64,000 bases of DNA, from NCBI GenBank assembly GCA_963663615.1, contig OY760517.1, positions 1,612,001 to 1,676,000 on the forward strand, given 5' to 3'. Below, one piece after another: positions 7,964-17,134 of the stretch. The stretch comes from G963663615 sp963663615 (lineage in GTDB: Bacteria > Bacteroidota > Ignavibacteria > Ignavibacteriales > Melioribacteraceae). Each line of letters opens with the position of its first letter. Position 1 is the stretch's first letter. The translations under genes were made by a program, and so were the position numbers. The notes beneath the pieces were generated by a model that worked only from the letters and a program-made list of their open reading frames with translations, was not told where the DNA came from and ran no database searches.

Positions 7964-9220
7964 ATGAAAGCTTATTTAATCTCAATCGGTGATGAATTAC
8001 TAATTGGACAGACTATAAATACCAATGTTGCATTTATTGGTAACAAGTTAAATGATATCCAGATTCAGGTTTGCAAAACAAGTACCATTAGTGATAATGA
8101 AGATGATATTATAAATGAATTCAGGCTTGCTACCCAAATTGCTGACATTATTATAGTTACTGGTGGATTGGGTCCAACACATGATGACATTACCAAAAAG
8201 TGTATTTGTGATTATTTTGATGCAAAACTTGTACTAAATGAGGAAGTTCTTGAGGATGTTGAGGCGATTTTTAAGAGACGCGGAAGAGAACTTACCGAAT
8301 TAAACAGACAGCAGGCTTATGTACCTGAAATAGCTACAGCTATTAGAAACTCAAGAGGTACAGCTCCCGGATTATATATTGAAAAAGATGGGAAACATTT
8401 TGTTGCAATGCCTGGTGTACCTTACGAAATGGAAGAAATGATCGACAAGTTTGTAGTACCAAAACTGGATGAAAAACTTGGTGGTCTTAATGATTATAAA
8501 TTTACGAAAACGTTGCTCACAACAGGTATTCCTGAATCATTTCTTTTTGAGAGATTAGGAGACCTGAACGAATTACTGGATGGGTCAAAACTTGCATTTT
8601 TACCAAGTCAGTTTGGTGTTAAAATGCGTTTAACCACACCCGGACCTACAGAAGATGAAGCAGTAGATAATTTACTTCAAACCGAACAAAAAATTCGTTC
8701 ATTGGTTGGTAGATATATTTATGGTACCAATAACGATACTCTTGAGGAAGTTATTGCTCGTTTGCTGGTTGACCGCGGGTTAACTGTTTCGGTTGCCGAA
8801 TCCTGTACGGGCGGACTAGTGTGTAACAGACTAACAAATATTGGTGGTAGTAGTTCGTATTTTGAAAGAGGTATGGTTACTTATAGTAATGCCGCCAAGG
8901 TTGAACAGTTAAGTGTTGACGAAGACCTTATTCATGAATATGGTGCTGTGAGTCTTGAAGTAGCTCGTCAAATGGCTGAAGGTATTAAAGCAGTTAGTTT
9001 AACTGATATAGGTATTGCTGTTTCAGGTATTATGGGTCCTGACGGAGGTACAGATGAAAAACCGGTGGGTTTGGTTTACATTGGTCTATGTGATGAAACT
9101 GTTTGTACTGCCAAGGAATTCAGATTTGGTGAAGATAGAATATTAAATAAAGATCGTACTGCACAGGCAGCTTTGGATATGCTGAGAAGACATCTGCTTG
9201 GAATACCTTATGACGAATAG
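7964..9220 (+). CDS. cinA: CinA: competence/damage-inducible nicotinamide mononucleotide deamidase
   Basis: The 418-residue protein has the full two-domain form. The N-terminal MoCF-like half contains the TGGLGPTHDD block (66-75), and the C-terminal CinA/PncC half contains AESCTGG near residue 280 and GIMGPDGGTDEKPVG. The family combines ADP-ribose pyrophosphatase and NMN deamidase activities in NAD salvage. Its position just ahead of thpR and recA is a common bacterial order (cinA-thpR-recA). The thpR start overlaps its stop. Confidence 0.93.
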   Translation: MKAYLISIGDELLIGQTINTNVAFIGNKLNDIQIQVCKTSTISDNEDDIINEFRLATQIADIIIVTGGLGPTHDDITKKCICDYFDAKLVLNEEVLEDVEAIFKRRGRELTELNRQQAYVPEIATAIRNSRGTAPGLYIEKDGKHFVAMPGVPYEMEEMIDKFVVPKLDEKLGGLNDYKFTKTLLTTGIPESFLFERLGDLNELLDGSKLAFLPSQFGVKMRLTTPGPTEDEAVDNLLQTEQKIRSLVGRYIYGTNNDTLEEVIARLLVDRGLTVSVAESCTGGLVCNRLTNIGGSSSYFERGMVTYSNAAKVEQLSVDEDLIHEYGAVSLEVARQMAEGIKAVSLTDIGIAVSGIMGPDGGTDEKPVGLVYIGLCDETVCTAKEFRFGEDRILNKDRTAQAALDMLRRHLLGIPYDE

Positions 9221-9767
9221 ACTTTTTATTGCCCTGAATATTCCTGAAAATATTTTAGACCAGATAGTTCTATTCAGGGATGAAATATACGGAAATTCCA
9301 AACCTGTAAAATGGGAGCTGAAAGAGAAACTCCATATTACGCTGAAGTTCCTTGGTGATGTTGATGCTAGAAGATTATCTGAAATAAAGGATTGTTTAGC
9401 TAACTCTGTTGAAAATATAAAACCATTCAAACTTGAGTTTGGCAGGTTTGGTATTTTTGATGATAGGGATGGTAATCCGGGAATTGTATGGCTTGGTACA
9501 AAAAAATCTGAGCAATTAATCAATTTGGCTAAAAACATAGAACATGATTTTGAAGGTATTGGATTTCAAAAAGAGAAAAGAAAATTTAAATCACATCTTA
9601 CTCTTTTAAGGGTAAAAGGAAAAGGCGATTTTGATAAAATAAGGGAATTTAGAGCTTATCAAACAGAAGACCTTTTCTTTACATCAGATTCTGTAGGTCT
9701 GTATGAAAGCACCCTGAAGCGAAGTGGATCGGAATATAAAGAATTGTTGAATATAAAATTAAGTTAA
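9210..9767 (+). CDS. thpR: RNA 2',3'-cyclic phosphodiesterase (2'-5' RNA ligase family)
   Basis: The 185-residue 2H phosphoesterase carries both HxTx motifs, HITL at 42-45 and HLTL at 129-132. The family opens 2',3'-cyclic phosphates on RNA; the old ligase name reflects a weak reverse activity. I chose the ATG at 9210 over an upstream TTG at 9198 because the ATG gives the usual short MTNRLFIALNIP start and overlaps the cinA stop by a few bases, as expected for coupling. recA follows 13 nt downstream. Confidence 0.88.
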   Translation: MTNRLFIALNIPENILDQIVLFRDEIYGNSKPVKWELKEKLHITLKFLGDVDARRLSEIKDCLANSVENIKPFKLEFGRFGIFDDRDGNPGIVWLGTKKSEQLINLAKNIEHDFEGIGFQKEKRKFKSHLTLLRVKGKGDFDKIREFRAYQTEDLFFTSDSVGLYESTLKRSGSEYKELLNIKLS

Positions 9768-9780
9768 ATCCGGAGGAGTA

Positions 9781-10836
9781 ATGTTTGGCGATAATGATGC
9801 AAAAGCAAAAATACTCGAAGATACAATATATAATATAGAAAAACAGCATGGTAAAGGTACCATAATGAAGCTTGGTGATGGTGTTATCAATAAAGTAGAT
9901 GCTATTTCTACAAGCTCGCTATCTCTTGATTATGCATTGGGAATTGGTGGTGTACCAAGAGGACGTATTGTTGAAATATATGGTCCGGAATCATCTGGTA
10001 AAACTACCCTTTGTTTGCATATAATTGCAGAAGCCCAAAAAAAAGGTGGACTTGCAGCTTTTATTGATGCAGAGCATGCACTTGATATTAACTATGCAAA
10101 GCGTTTAAATGTTGATGTTAATAATCTTTTAATTTCTCAGCCGGATTATGGTGAGCAGGCACTTGAAATTTGCGATACACTCGTTAGAAGTAACGCACTC
10201 GATATTATTGTAATTGATTCGGTTGCCGCTTTGGTGCCACGTGCGGAAATTGAAGGCGAAATGGGTGATCCGCAAATGGCTATGCAAGCCAGATTGATGT
10301 CCCAGGCTTTAAGAAAGCTTACCGGAGCAATTAATCGTTCAAAAACTTGTGTTATTTTTACTAACCAGTTACGTAGTAAAATTGGTGTTATGTTTGGTAA
10401 CCCTGAAACTACTACGGGTGGTAATGCTCTTAAGTTTTATGCTTCCTTAAGAATGGATATAAGAAGAATTGCAGCAATTAAAAATGGTCAGGAAGTTATT
10501 GGTAACCGTACAAAAGTTAAAGTTGTAAAGAGTAAGGTTGCCCCTCCATTTAAAGAAGTTGAATTTGATATTATGTACAACGAAGGTATAAGTAAAGCTG
10601 GTGATTTACTTGATTTGGCTGTTAATAAAAATATAATTAAAAAAGCTGGTGCATGGTTTACCTACAAGGAAGACAGATTTCAGGGTAGGGAACAGTTTCG
10701 TCAGAGAATTATGGAAGATCCGGAACTTATGGCAAGTATAGAAAAAGAAGTTAAAGAAGTTTTGGGTATGATAGAATCGGTACCAGTAACTGATGATGCT
10801 AAAAAAACTTCTGCTACACCAAAAAAGAAAAAATAA
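9781..10836 (+). CDS. recA: Recombinase RecA
   Basis: RecA forms ATP-dependent filaments on single-stranded DNA, drives strand exchange and triggers the SOS response. The protein is standard length (351 residues) with Walker A GPESSGKTT at 68-76, the IVIDSVAALVP Walker B region and the ALKFYASLRMDIRR signature. The C-terminus is Lys-rich. A strong GGAGGAG Shine-Dalgarno sequence precedes the ATG. recX follows after 9 nt. No intein or truncation is seen. Confidence 0.98.
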   Translation: MFGDNDAKAKILEDTIYNIEKQHGKGTIMKLGDGVINKVDAISTSSLSLDYALGIGGVPRGRIVEIYGPESSGKTTLCLHIIAEAQKKGGLAAFIDAEHALDINYAKRLNVDVNNLLISQPDYGEQALEICDTLVRSNALDIIVIDSVAALVPRAEIEGEMGDPQMAMQARLMSQALRKLTGAINRSKTCVIFTNQLRSKIGVMFGNPETTTGGNALKFYASLRMDIRRIAAIKNGQEVIGNRTKVKVVKSKVAPPFKEVEFDIMYNEGISKAGDLLDLAVNKNIIKKAGAWFTYKEDRFQGREQFRQRIMEDPELMASIEKEVKEVLGMIESVPVTDDAKKTSATPKKKK

Positions 10837-10845
10837 ACAGGTTCT

Positions 10846-11466
10846 ATGACGATAAAAAAACTCGTTCTTGGTAAACGGGGTTGTTACATAACATTTGAAG
10901 ATAACTCGGTAATTAAAATAAATTATGAAACCGGAGTAAAATTTGGTTTGAGAAAAGGCGATTCTCTTGATGAGAAGCGCCTTCTTTCGTTAAAGAAAGA
11001 AGATGAAGCTCTAAACTGCAAACACTCGGTTTTCAGAGTTCTAAGCAGACGAAAACATTCACGATATGAGCTGTTTCAGAAAATGCTTGTGAAGGGTTAT
11101 GAGAAGTATATTATTATCGAGGTATTAAATAGTTTGGAGAATTCAGGATTTATTGATGATCTGGATTTTACCCGTTCATTTGTTGATAGTAAACTTTCAC
11201 TTGGTAAATACGGATTAAATCGTATTAAAGCAGACTTAAAGAAAAAAGGTATAAGTGCAGAGATTGTTGAAGTGGTTTTAACTGAGATTTCTCCTGACGA
11301 ATCACAGTACAGAACAGCTCTTAAACTGGCGAATAAAAAAAAGATTCAGCTTGAAAAAAGAGTGACCGATAAGTATAAAATGAAGAAAAATATCTATTCT
11401 TTTTTAGTCAATCGCGGGTTTTCATATGAAATGGTATCGAGAATAATTGATTCCCTTTTTATTTAG
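10846..11466 (+). CDS. recX: Regulatory protein RecX
   Basis: RecX binds RecA filaments and modulates their activity. The 206-residue protein has the three-helix repeat pattern of the family (RRKHSRYELFQKML, the GFIDDLDFTRSFVDSK block, and GKYGLNRIKADLKKKGIS). It lies 9 nt after recA, the standard arrangement, and is almost certainly cotranscribed with it. Confidence 0.92.
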   Translation: MTIKKLVLGKRGCYITFEDNSVIKINYETGVKFGLRKGDSLDEKRLLSLKKEDEALNCKHSVFRVLSRRKHSRYELFQKMLVKGYEKYIIIEVLNSLENSGFIDDLDFTRSFVDSKLSLGKYGLNRIKADLKKKGISAEIVEVVLTEISPDESQYRTALKLANKKKIQLEKRVTDKYKMKKNIYSFLVNRGFSYEMVSRIIDSLFI

Positions 11467-11477
11467 CCAAGAACTCT

Positions 11478-11485
11478 TATATTTG
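11478..11485 (+). promoter_or_regulatory. Possible -7 element (TATATTTG)
   Basis: TATATTTG followed by CA matches the Bacteroidota TAnnTTTG element and lies 39 bases before the acyl-CoA dehydrogenase start. I do not see a TTG at the preferred 19-21 nt upstream, so only half of the promoter is supported. Confidence 0.3.
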
Positions 11486-11523
11486 CAGTTAATATTTTTA
11501 ACTTTATTTGGAAAGAATAGAGT

Positions 11524-12693
11524 ATGGATAATATTAAAGGACCAGACTATTATAATATTGATTCGTTACTAACCGAAGATGAACGAATGATTCGTGATTC
11601 CGTAAGGGAATTTGTTCATGAAAAAGTATTGCCGGTAATAGAGGATAACTACCAAAAAGGTACATTTCCTATGGATTTAGTTCCACAAATGGGTGAGCTG
11701 GGATTATTTGGTGTTACACTGCCTGAAAAGTATGGGTGTGCAGGATTAAATAATGTTATTTACGGATTGGTGATGCAGGAGTTAGAAGCAGGTGATAGTG
11801 GAGTTAGAAGTTTTGCTTCGGTACAGAGTAGTCTTGTAATGTATCCAATCCATACTTTTGGTTCGGAAAAGCAAAAGGAACACTGGTTGCCATTGCTTGC
11901 CAGTGGTCAGAAGATAGGTTGTTTCGGGTTAACAGAGCCAGATTATGGTTCGAATCCCGGAGGTATGGTTACCAAAGCCGAAAAAGTTAATGACGGGTAT
12001 TTGCTTAACGGTGCAAAAATGTGGATTACCAACGGTACGCTTGCTGATGTAGCGGTTGTATGGGCTAAACTTGACGGTAAGGTTCGTGGTTTTTTGGTAG
12101 AAAAAGGCACAAAAGGTTTTGAAGCACCTGAAATGAAAGGAAAACATTCCTTGAGAGCGTCGGTTACTTCGGAACTGATTTTCCAGGATTGTTTAATCCC
12201 CGAAGAAAATATATTACCAAACTCAACCGGATTAAAATCGGCACTTATGTGTCTTAATCAGGCAAGATATGGAATAGCATGGGGCGTTGTTGGTTCGATG
12301 ATGACTTGTTACAATACAGCACTTGAGTATGCAAAATCGCGAATACAGTTTTCGAAACCAATTGCTGGTTATCAGTTAACACAGGCAAAACTCGTAAAAA
12401 TGCTTACTGAAATTACAAAGTCGCAACTGTTAAACTTGCAGTTGGCGAAACTAAAAGATAATGGTATGGTTAAACATACACATGTTTCAATGGCGAAAAG
12501 AAATAATTGCGAAATGGCTCTGAATATTGCAAGGGAATCGAGAGAGATTTTGGGAGCAAATGGAATACTAGCTGAGTATCCGGTAATGAGGCATGCAGCA
12601 AACCTTGAATCGGTTAAAACTTATGAAGGCACTCATGAAATGCATACTTTAATTATTGGTGCCGATATAACCGGAATTGAGGCTTTTGAATAA
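11524..12693 (+). CDS. Acyl-CoA dehydrogenase, glutaryl-CoA dehydrogenase type
   Basis: This FAD-dependent acyl-CoA dehydrogenase has 389 residues. The SVQSSLVMYPI segment and the CFGLTEPDYGSNPGGM flavin/substrate block are typical of glutaryl-CoA dehydrogenase. The catalytic base is likely Glu368 in YEGTHEMH. Glutaryl-CoA dehydrogenases oxidise and decarboxylate glutaryl-CoA to crotonyl-CoA in lysine and tryptophan breakdown. No other gene of that pathway is nearby, so substrate choice rests on sequence pattern alone. It is probably transcribed from its own promoter after recX. Confidence 0.85.
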   Translation: MDNIKGPDYYNIDSLLTEDERMIRDSVREFVHEKVLPVIEDNYQKGTFPMDLVPQMGELGLFGVTLPEKYGCAGLNNVIYGLVMQELEAGDSGVRSFASVQSSLVMYPIHTFGSEKQKEHWLPLLASGQKIGCFGLTEPDYGSNPGGMVTKAEKVNDGYLLNGAKMWITNGTLADVAVVWAKLDGKVRGFLVEKGTKGFEAPEMKGKHSLRASVTSELIFQDCLIPEENILPNSTGLKSALMCLNQARYGIAWGVVGSMMTCYNTALEYAKSRIQFSKPIAGYQLTQAKLVKMLTEITKSQLLNLQLAKLKDNGMVKHTHVSMAKRNNCEMALNIARESREILGANGILAEYPVMRHAANLESVKTYEGTHEMHTLIIGADITGIEAFE

Positions 12694-12731
12694 ATTTTTA
12701 TATTTTAATGTTTTTATTAGTTGAGGAAACT

Positions 12732-14210
12732 ATGGTTAACGATAAAATTTTATATGAAGGTATTACATTTGATGATGTGTTGCTTTTACCGGCTAAATCT
12801 TCCGTATTACCCCGCGAAACTGATTTAAGCTCGATGCTTACTTCTGAAATTAAACTAAATATACCAATTCTTTCTGCAGCAATGGATACTGTAACCGAAT
12901 CCAGTATGGCTATTGCAATGGCATCTCAAGGCGGACTTGGTATAATTCACAAAAACCTTTCGATAGCCAGACAGGCAGATGAAGTTGACAGGGTTAAAAG
13001 AAGCGAAAGCGGAATGATAACCAAACCGATAACTCTTAGTCCGAATAAAAGTGTTGGTGATGCTCTTGATTTAATGGCGAAATATAAAATATCGGGCATA
13101 CCTATTGTTGATGATGATATGAAGCTTATAGGTATTCTTACAAACCGTGATTTAAGATTTGAACCTAACTTAAACCTGCCAGTTCGTGAAATAATGACTA
13201 AAACCAATCTTGTTACTGCTCCGGTTGGTACAACATTGGATGATGCTGAAAGAATTTTACAAAAACATAGAATTGAAAAACTTCCTGTTGTTGATGAAAC
13301 TAATACATTAAAAGGTTTAATTACCTTTAAAGATATTAGTAAAAAGAAAAAATATCCTAACGCATGTAAGGATGAGTTGGGTAGATTAAGAGTTGGTGCT
13401 GCTGTTGGAGTTACTGCCGATACAATTGAAAGAGTGGAAGCACTTGTTTCCAACTATGCTGATGTTATTGTAATTGATACAGCTCATGGTCACTCGGAAG
13501 GTGTACTTAAAATGGTTAAGGCAGTAAGACAAAAATTTCCTGATCTTCAATTAATTGCAGGTAATATAGTTACAAAAGAAGCTGCACTTGATTTGGTTGA
13601 ATGTGGTGTTAATGCTGTTAAAGTTGGTATTGGAGCTGGTTCAATATGTACAACCCGTGTTATTGCAGGTGTTGGTGTTCCACAAGTTAGTGCCGTAATG
13701 GAAGTAGCAGAGGCACTTAAAGGTTCAGGTATTCCGGTGATTGCCGATGGTGGTATCAAACAAACAGGCGATTTGCCTAAAGCCATTGCTGCCGGTGGTG
13801 ACATTGTTATGGTTGGTGGCGTACTTGCTGGTGTTGAAGAAACCCCGGGCGAAAAAGTTTTATATGAAGGTAGGAGCTTTAAAATTTATCGTGGAATGGG
13901 CTCGCTTGAAGCAATGAAATCAGGTAGTAAAGACAGATATTTCCAGGATGCTGAAGAGGATATTAAAAAGCTGGTTCCGGAAGGTGTTGAAGGACGTGTT
14001 CCTTATAAAGGTACACTTGCCGATACGCTTTATCAGTTTATTGGTGGTTTACGTGCAGCCATGGGTTATTGCGGTGCTGCTACCGTTCAGGAATTAAAAG
14101 AAAATGCGAAGATGGTTAGAATTACTAACTCCGGCTTGCGTGAAAGTCATCCGCATGATGTTATTATTACAAAGGAATCACCGAACTATCACTCAAAATC
14201 AGCACATTAG
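12732..14210 (+). CDS. guaB: Inosine-5'-monophosphate dehydrogenase
   Basis: IMP dehydrogenase oxidises IMP to XMP with NAD, the committed step to GMP. The start is taken as ATG 12732, because GAGG precedes it by 5 nt and the product begins with the usual KILYEGITFDDVLLLPA. The protein has 492 residues: a catalytic barrel interrupted by two CBS domains (about 95-205), the catalytic loop GSICTTR with Cys306, and the GMGSLEAM flap region. The following glycosyltransferase begins 4 nt after the stop. Confidence 0.97.
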   Translation: MVNDKILYEGITFDDVLLLPAKSSVLPRETDLSSMLTSEIKLNIPILSAAMDTVTESSMAIAMASQGGLGIIHKNLSIARQADEVDRVKRSESGMITKPITLSPNKSVGDALDLMAKYKISGIPIVDDDMKLIGILTNRDLRFEPNLNLPVREIMTKTNLVTAPVGTTLDDAERILQKHRIEKLPVVDETNTLKGLITFKDISKKKKYPNACKDELGRLRVGAAVGVTADTIERVEALVSNYADVIVIDTAHGHSEGVLKMVKAVRQKFPDLQLIAGNIVTKEAALDLVECGVNAVKVGIGAGSICTTRVIAGVGVPQVSAVMEVAEALKGSGIPVIADGGIKQTGDLPKAIAAGGDIVMVGGVLAGVEETPGEKVLYEGRSFKIYRGMGSLEAMKSGSKDRYFQDAEEDIKKLVPEGVEGRVPYKGTLADTLYQFIGGLRAAMGYCGAATVQELKENAKMVRITNSGLRESHPHDVIITKESPNYHSKSAH

Positions 14211-14214
14211 TTTA

Positions 14215-15510
14215 ATGGAAAATAACGAACCAAAATTTAAGGTGCTGGTTTTTGCCTACTATTTTCCCCCTATGGGGTTAAGTGGTGTGCAGCGTACGCT
14301 TAAGTTTGTTAAATATATGAAGCAGTTTAACTGGGAGCCGACAGTAATTACTACCGGTAAAACTGCTTATTTTGCTCATGATATGAGTTTGATGCGTGAA
14401 GCTGAAGATGCAGGGATTCGTATTATTAGAACTGAAGGAAAGGATGTGAATTCATTGGCTAAGAGCAGAGGAACTGTTTCAATGCCTAATGAATTTCTAA
14501 GGAAAACTTTACAGAGAATTTCCAAATCAATATTTATTCCTGATAGTAAAAAATCCTGGTCTAAAAAAGCAGTTAAAACTGCCCAAAAGCTTCTGAATGA
14601 AGAAAGTTTTGATGCATTGTATGTAACAATTCCACCTTATTCGGCATTTGAAGAAGTAGCAAAGCTTAAGCAGAAATTAGATATACCTCTTTTTGTTGAT
14701 TATCGTGACCCATGGTACGAAAACCATTTTGCGTTTTATCCAACCCCGCTTCACAAAATGAGACATAAAAAGCTCGAAGACCAAGCTTTACGACAGGCTG
14801 ATAGGGTGATTGTAGTTAACAGAAGAATTAAGGAAAGTCTGTTAAAAAATTTCCAGTTTCTGAAACATGAAGAAGTTGTAATTATTCCTCATGGATTTGA
14901 CCCTGCAGATTATAGATGTGAAGATGTTGTTCCATTAAACAGGAATAAACTTACAATAACATATTCCGGTATTTTTTATGAAAGTGTAACACCAAAGTAT
15001 TTCCTTAAGGCTTTTAAGGAATTGATTAAGGAAAGACCTGATATTGCTGCAAACATTGAGCTTCATTTTGTTGGACATTTTCGTAAGGAAAACCGAAAAC
15101 TTGTATCCAAGCTTGGAATAAACGAGTATGTGTTTGAGCATGGTTATATGGATCATGACGACTCCATAAAAAAAGTGATTGCCAGTGATGTATTATGGGT
15201 TATGCTTGGCGATAAAAAGAATATGGATAAAGTTACTCCTGGTAAGTTGTTTGAGTATTTTGGCTCCCGTAAACCTATTCTTGCATGTTTGCCTGATGGG
15301 GTGGCACGAAATGTAGCTTCTGAGTATGGTGCTACTTTTGTGGCAAACCCTCACGATATAAACTCAATAAAGAACGCTTTACTTGAAATTCATAATCTAT
15401 ATAAAGATGGCAAGTTACCAAAAGGTGATGAAGAGTTTATTCAGAAACATAATCGTGAAAAGCTTACAGAAGTATTAACAAAACAGTTTCAATTTTTTCT
15501 TAAGGATTAG
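14215..15510 (+). CDS. Glycosyltransferase, GT4-like
   Basis: The 431-residue protein resembles GT-B fold glycosyltransferases. It has an N-terminal FAYYFPPMGLSGVQR start and an acceptor-side domain. The C-terminal domain contains IIPHGFDPADY, ITYSGIFYESV and a late GKLFEYFGSRKPILACLP nucleotide-sugar site. Substrates cannot be told. A longer reading frame runs upstream into guaB, but ATG 14215 gives the natural N-terminus. It sits between guaB and purD with spacings of 4 and 1 nt, so it seems carried within a purine-gene transcript although its role is probably cell-surface glycan synthesis. Confidence 0.8.
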   Translation: MENNEPKFKVLVFAYYFPPMGLSGVQRTLKFVKYMKQFNWEPTVITTGKTAYFAHDMSLMREAEDAGIRIIRTEGKDVNSLAKSRGTVSMPNEFLRKTLQRISKSIFIPDSKKSWSKKAVKTAQKLLNEESFDALYVTIPPYSAFEEVAKLKQKLDIPLFVDYRDPWYENHFAFYPTPLHKMRHKKLEDQALRQADRVIVVNRRIKESLLKNFQFLKHEEVVIIPHGFDPADYRCEDVVPLNRNKLTITYSGIFYESVTPKYFLKAFKELIKERPDIAANIELHFVGHFRKENRKLVSKLGINEYVFEHGYMDHDDSIKKVIASDVLWVMLGDKKNMDKVTPGKLFEYFGSRKPILACLPDGVARNVASEYGATFVANPHDINSIKNALLEIHNLYKDGKLPKGDEEFIQKHNREKLTEVLTKQFQFFLKD

Positions 15511-15511
15511 T

Positions 15512-16780
15512 ATGAATGTATTAGTAATTGGCTCCGGTGGTAGAGAACATGCTTTAGTTTACAGGTTAGCCAGTGATGTTGAACAGGTTTATTGTTTTCC
15601 GGGTAATCCGGGTATTGGTGAAATTGCCATTAATGTTGAAGAAAATTTGAATGATTACTCATTGTTAAAAACTTTCTGTAATGAAAAAAAAATTGACTTG
15701 GTTGTGGTTGGACCTGAAATACCATTAGTCGAGGGTATTGCCGACTATCTTAGAGAAAATAATATAGCTGTTTTTGGTCCTTCAAAAGCAGCAGCCCAAA
15801 TAGAAGGTGATAAAGCGTTTTCCAAAGCATTGATGGAAAAATATAATATTCCAACGGCGGCATATAAATCGTTTGGCGTTGATCAGTTTGTCGCTGCCAG
15901 CGAATATATAAAGAATGGTAAATTGCCTGTTGTTATTAAAGCTTCGGGACTTGCAGCTGGAAAAGGAGTTGCAATTTGTGATGATACTGAAAATGCTCTT
16001 GAAGAGTTAAAAGCATGTATGCTGGATGGAAAGTTTGGTTCGGCAGGAGAACAAGTTGTAATTGAAGAATTTATGGTGGGTGAAGAAGCTTCGGTTTTTG
16101 CTATTACAGATGGTTCCAATTTTGTTACTCTACCTGCTTCTCAGGATCACAAGCGTGCATATGATAATGATGAAGGACCAAATACTGGTGGTATGGGTGC
16201 TTACGCTCCTGCTCCGGTAATAGATGAAGCTTTACAAAGTATAATAAATGAAAAAATTATTACCCCAACTCTTGAAGCAATGAAAAGCGAAGGAATGCCT
16301 TATTCGGGTTGTCTTTATTGCGGGCTTATGATTACAAGTGAAGGTCCAAAAGTTGTTGAGTTTAATTGCAGATTTGGTGATCCTGAAACGCAGGTTGTAT
16401 TACCGTTGCTTGAAGGTGATTTTGCCGAATTATTGCTTACTTCGGCAAATGGTAAGTTAAATACAAGTGCAGTAAAATATAACAATAGAAATGCTGTTTG
16501 TGTTGTAGCTGCATCGGCAGGTTATCCTGGCAGTTACGAGAAAGGCAAAGTTATTACGGGTCTTGAAAATCACGAAGAAAGTGTAATAATTTATCATGCC
16601 GGTACAAAAGAAAACAACGGGGAAGTAAAGACCTCTGGTGGTAGGGTTTTAGGTGTTACTGCAATTACTGATGGAAATGAATTAAAGAAATCGGTAGAAA
16701 AAGCTTATGCAGCAATATCTAAAATAAGTTTTGACGGTATAACATACCGCAATGATATTGCCGCAAAAGCATTCAAATAA
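15512..16780 (+). CDS. purD: Phosphoribosylamine-glycine ligase
   Basis: GAR synthetase joins phosphoribosylamine and glycine with ATP, the second step of purine synthesis. The 422-residue ATP-grasp protein opens with MNVLVIGSGGREHAL. It has the IKASGLAAGKGVAI ATP-binding segment, the SQDHKRAYDNDEGPNTGGMGAY block and the metal-binding NCRFGDPETQ. Length and all blocks are normal. It begins 1 nt after the glycosyltransferase stop and ends 5 nt from the convergent HIT gene. Confidence 0.96.
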   Translation: MNVLVIGSGGREHALVYRLASDVEQVYCFPGNPGIGEIAINVEENLNDYSLLKTFCNEKKIDLVVVGPEIPLVEGIADYLRENNIAVFGPSKAAAQIEGDKAFSKALMEKYNIPTAAYKSFGVDQFVAASEYIKNGKLPVVIKASGLAAGKGVAICDDTENALEELKACMLDGKFGSAGEQVVIEEFMVGEEASVFAITDGSNFVTLPASQDHKRAYDNDEGPNTGGMGAYAPAPVIDEALQSIINEKIITPTLEAMKSEGMPYSGCLYCGLMITSEGPKVVEFNCRFGDPETQVVLPLLEGDFAELLLTSANGKLNTSAVKYNNRNAVCVVAASAGYPGSYEKGKVITGLENHEESVIIYHAGTKENNGEVKTSGGRVLGVTAITDGNELKKSVEKAYAAISKISFDGITYRNDIAAKAFK

Positions 16781-16785
16781 TTTAA

Positions 16786-17133
16786 TCAACCGGGAGGCCA
16801 GTTTAACTGCCTTCCGCCAAGCAGATGCATGTGCAGGTGGTAAACATCCTGTCCGCCATCCTTGTCACAGTTTATTACCAGTCTGAAACCTTTTTCTGTA
16901 ATACCTTCGGCTTTCGCAACTTCATTAGCTGCATCATACAATTCGCCCAAAAGCAAATGATGATCGCTACCCTTTATTTCGCGAACAGTTGGTATTTCAA
17001 TTTTGGGTATAATAAGAATATGAACCGGAGCTTGTGGATTAATATCCCTGAAAGCAAGCACGTTATCGGTTTCATATACAATATCAGCCGGTATCTCCTT
17101 GTTGATTATTTTAGAGAAAATAGTATTACCCAT
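16786..17133 (-). CDS. HIT family protein (HINT/PKCI-1-like)
   Basis: The 115-residue histidine-triad protein has HLHMHLL at 99-105, with His101 as the likely nucleophile. The start MGNTIFSKIINKEIPA and the DINPQAPVHILIIPK block are characteristic of HINT-type purine nucleoside phosphoramidases. It starts 1 nt after the stop of the sigma-54 response regulator and is probably the last gene of a three-gene minus-strand operon. Confidence 0.92.
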   Translation of the reverse strand: MGNTIFSKIINKEIPADIVYETDNVLAFRDINPQAPVHILIIPKIEIPTVREIKGSDHHLLLGELYDAANEVAKAEGITEKGFRLVINCDKDGGQDVYHLHMHLLGGRQLNWPPG

Positions 17134-17134
17134 A

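Noticed and set aside
12947..13453. 168-codon antisense open frame opposite guaB
   Set aside because: guaB has complete conserved motifs; the antisense product resembles nothing and has low-complexity Ser/Leu content typical of shadow frames.
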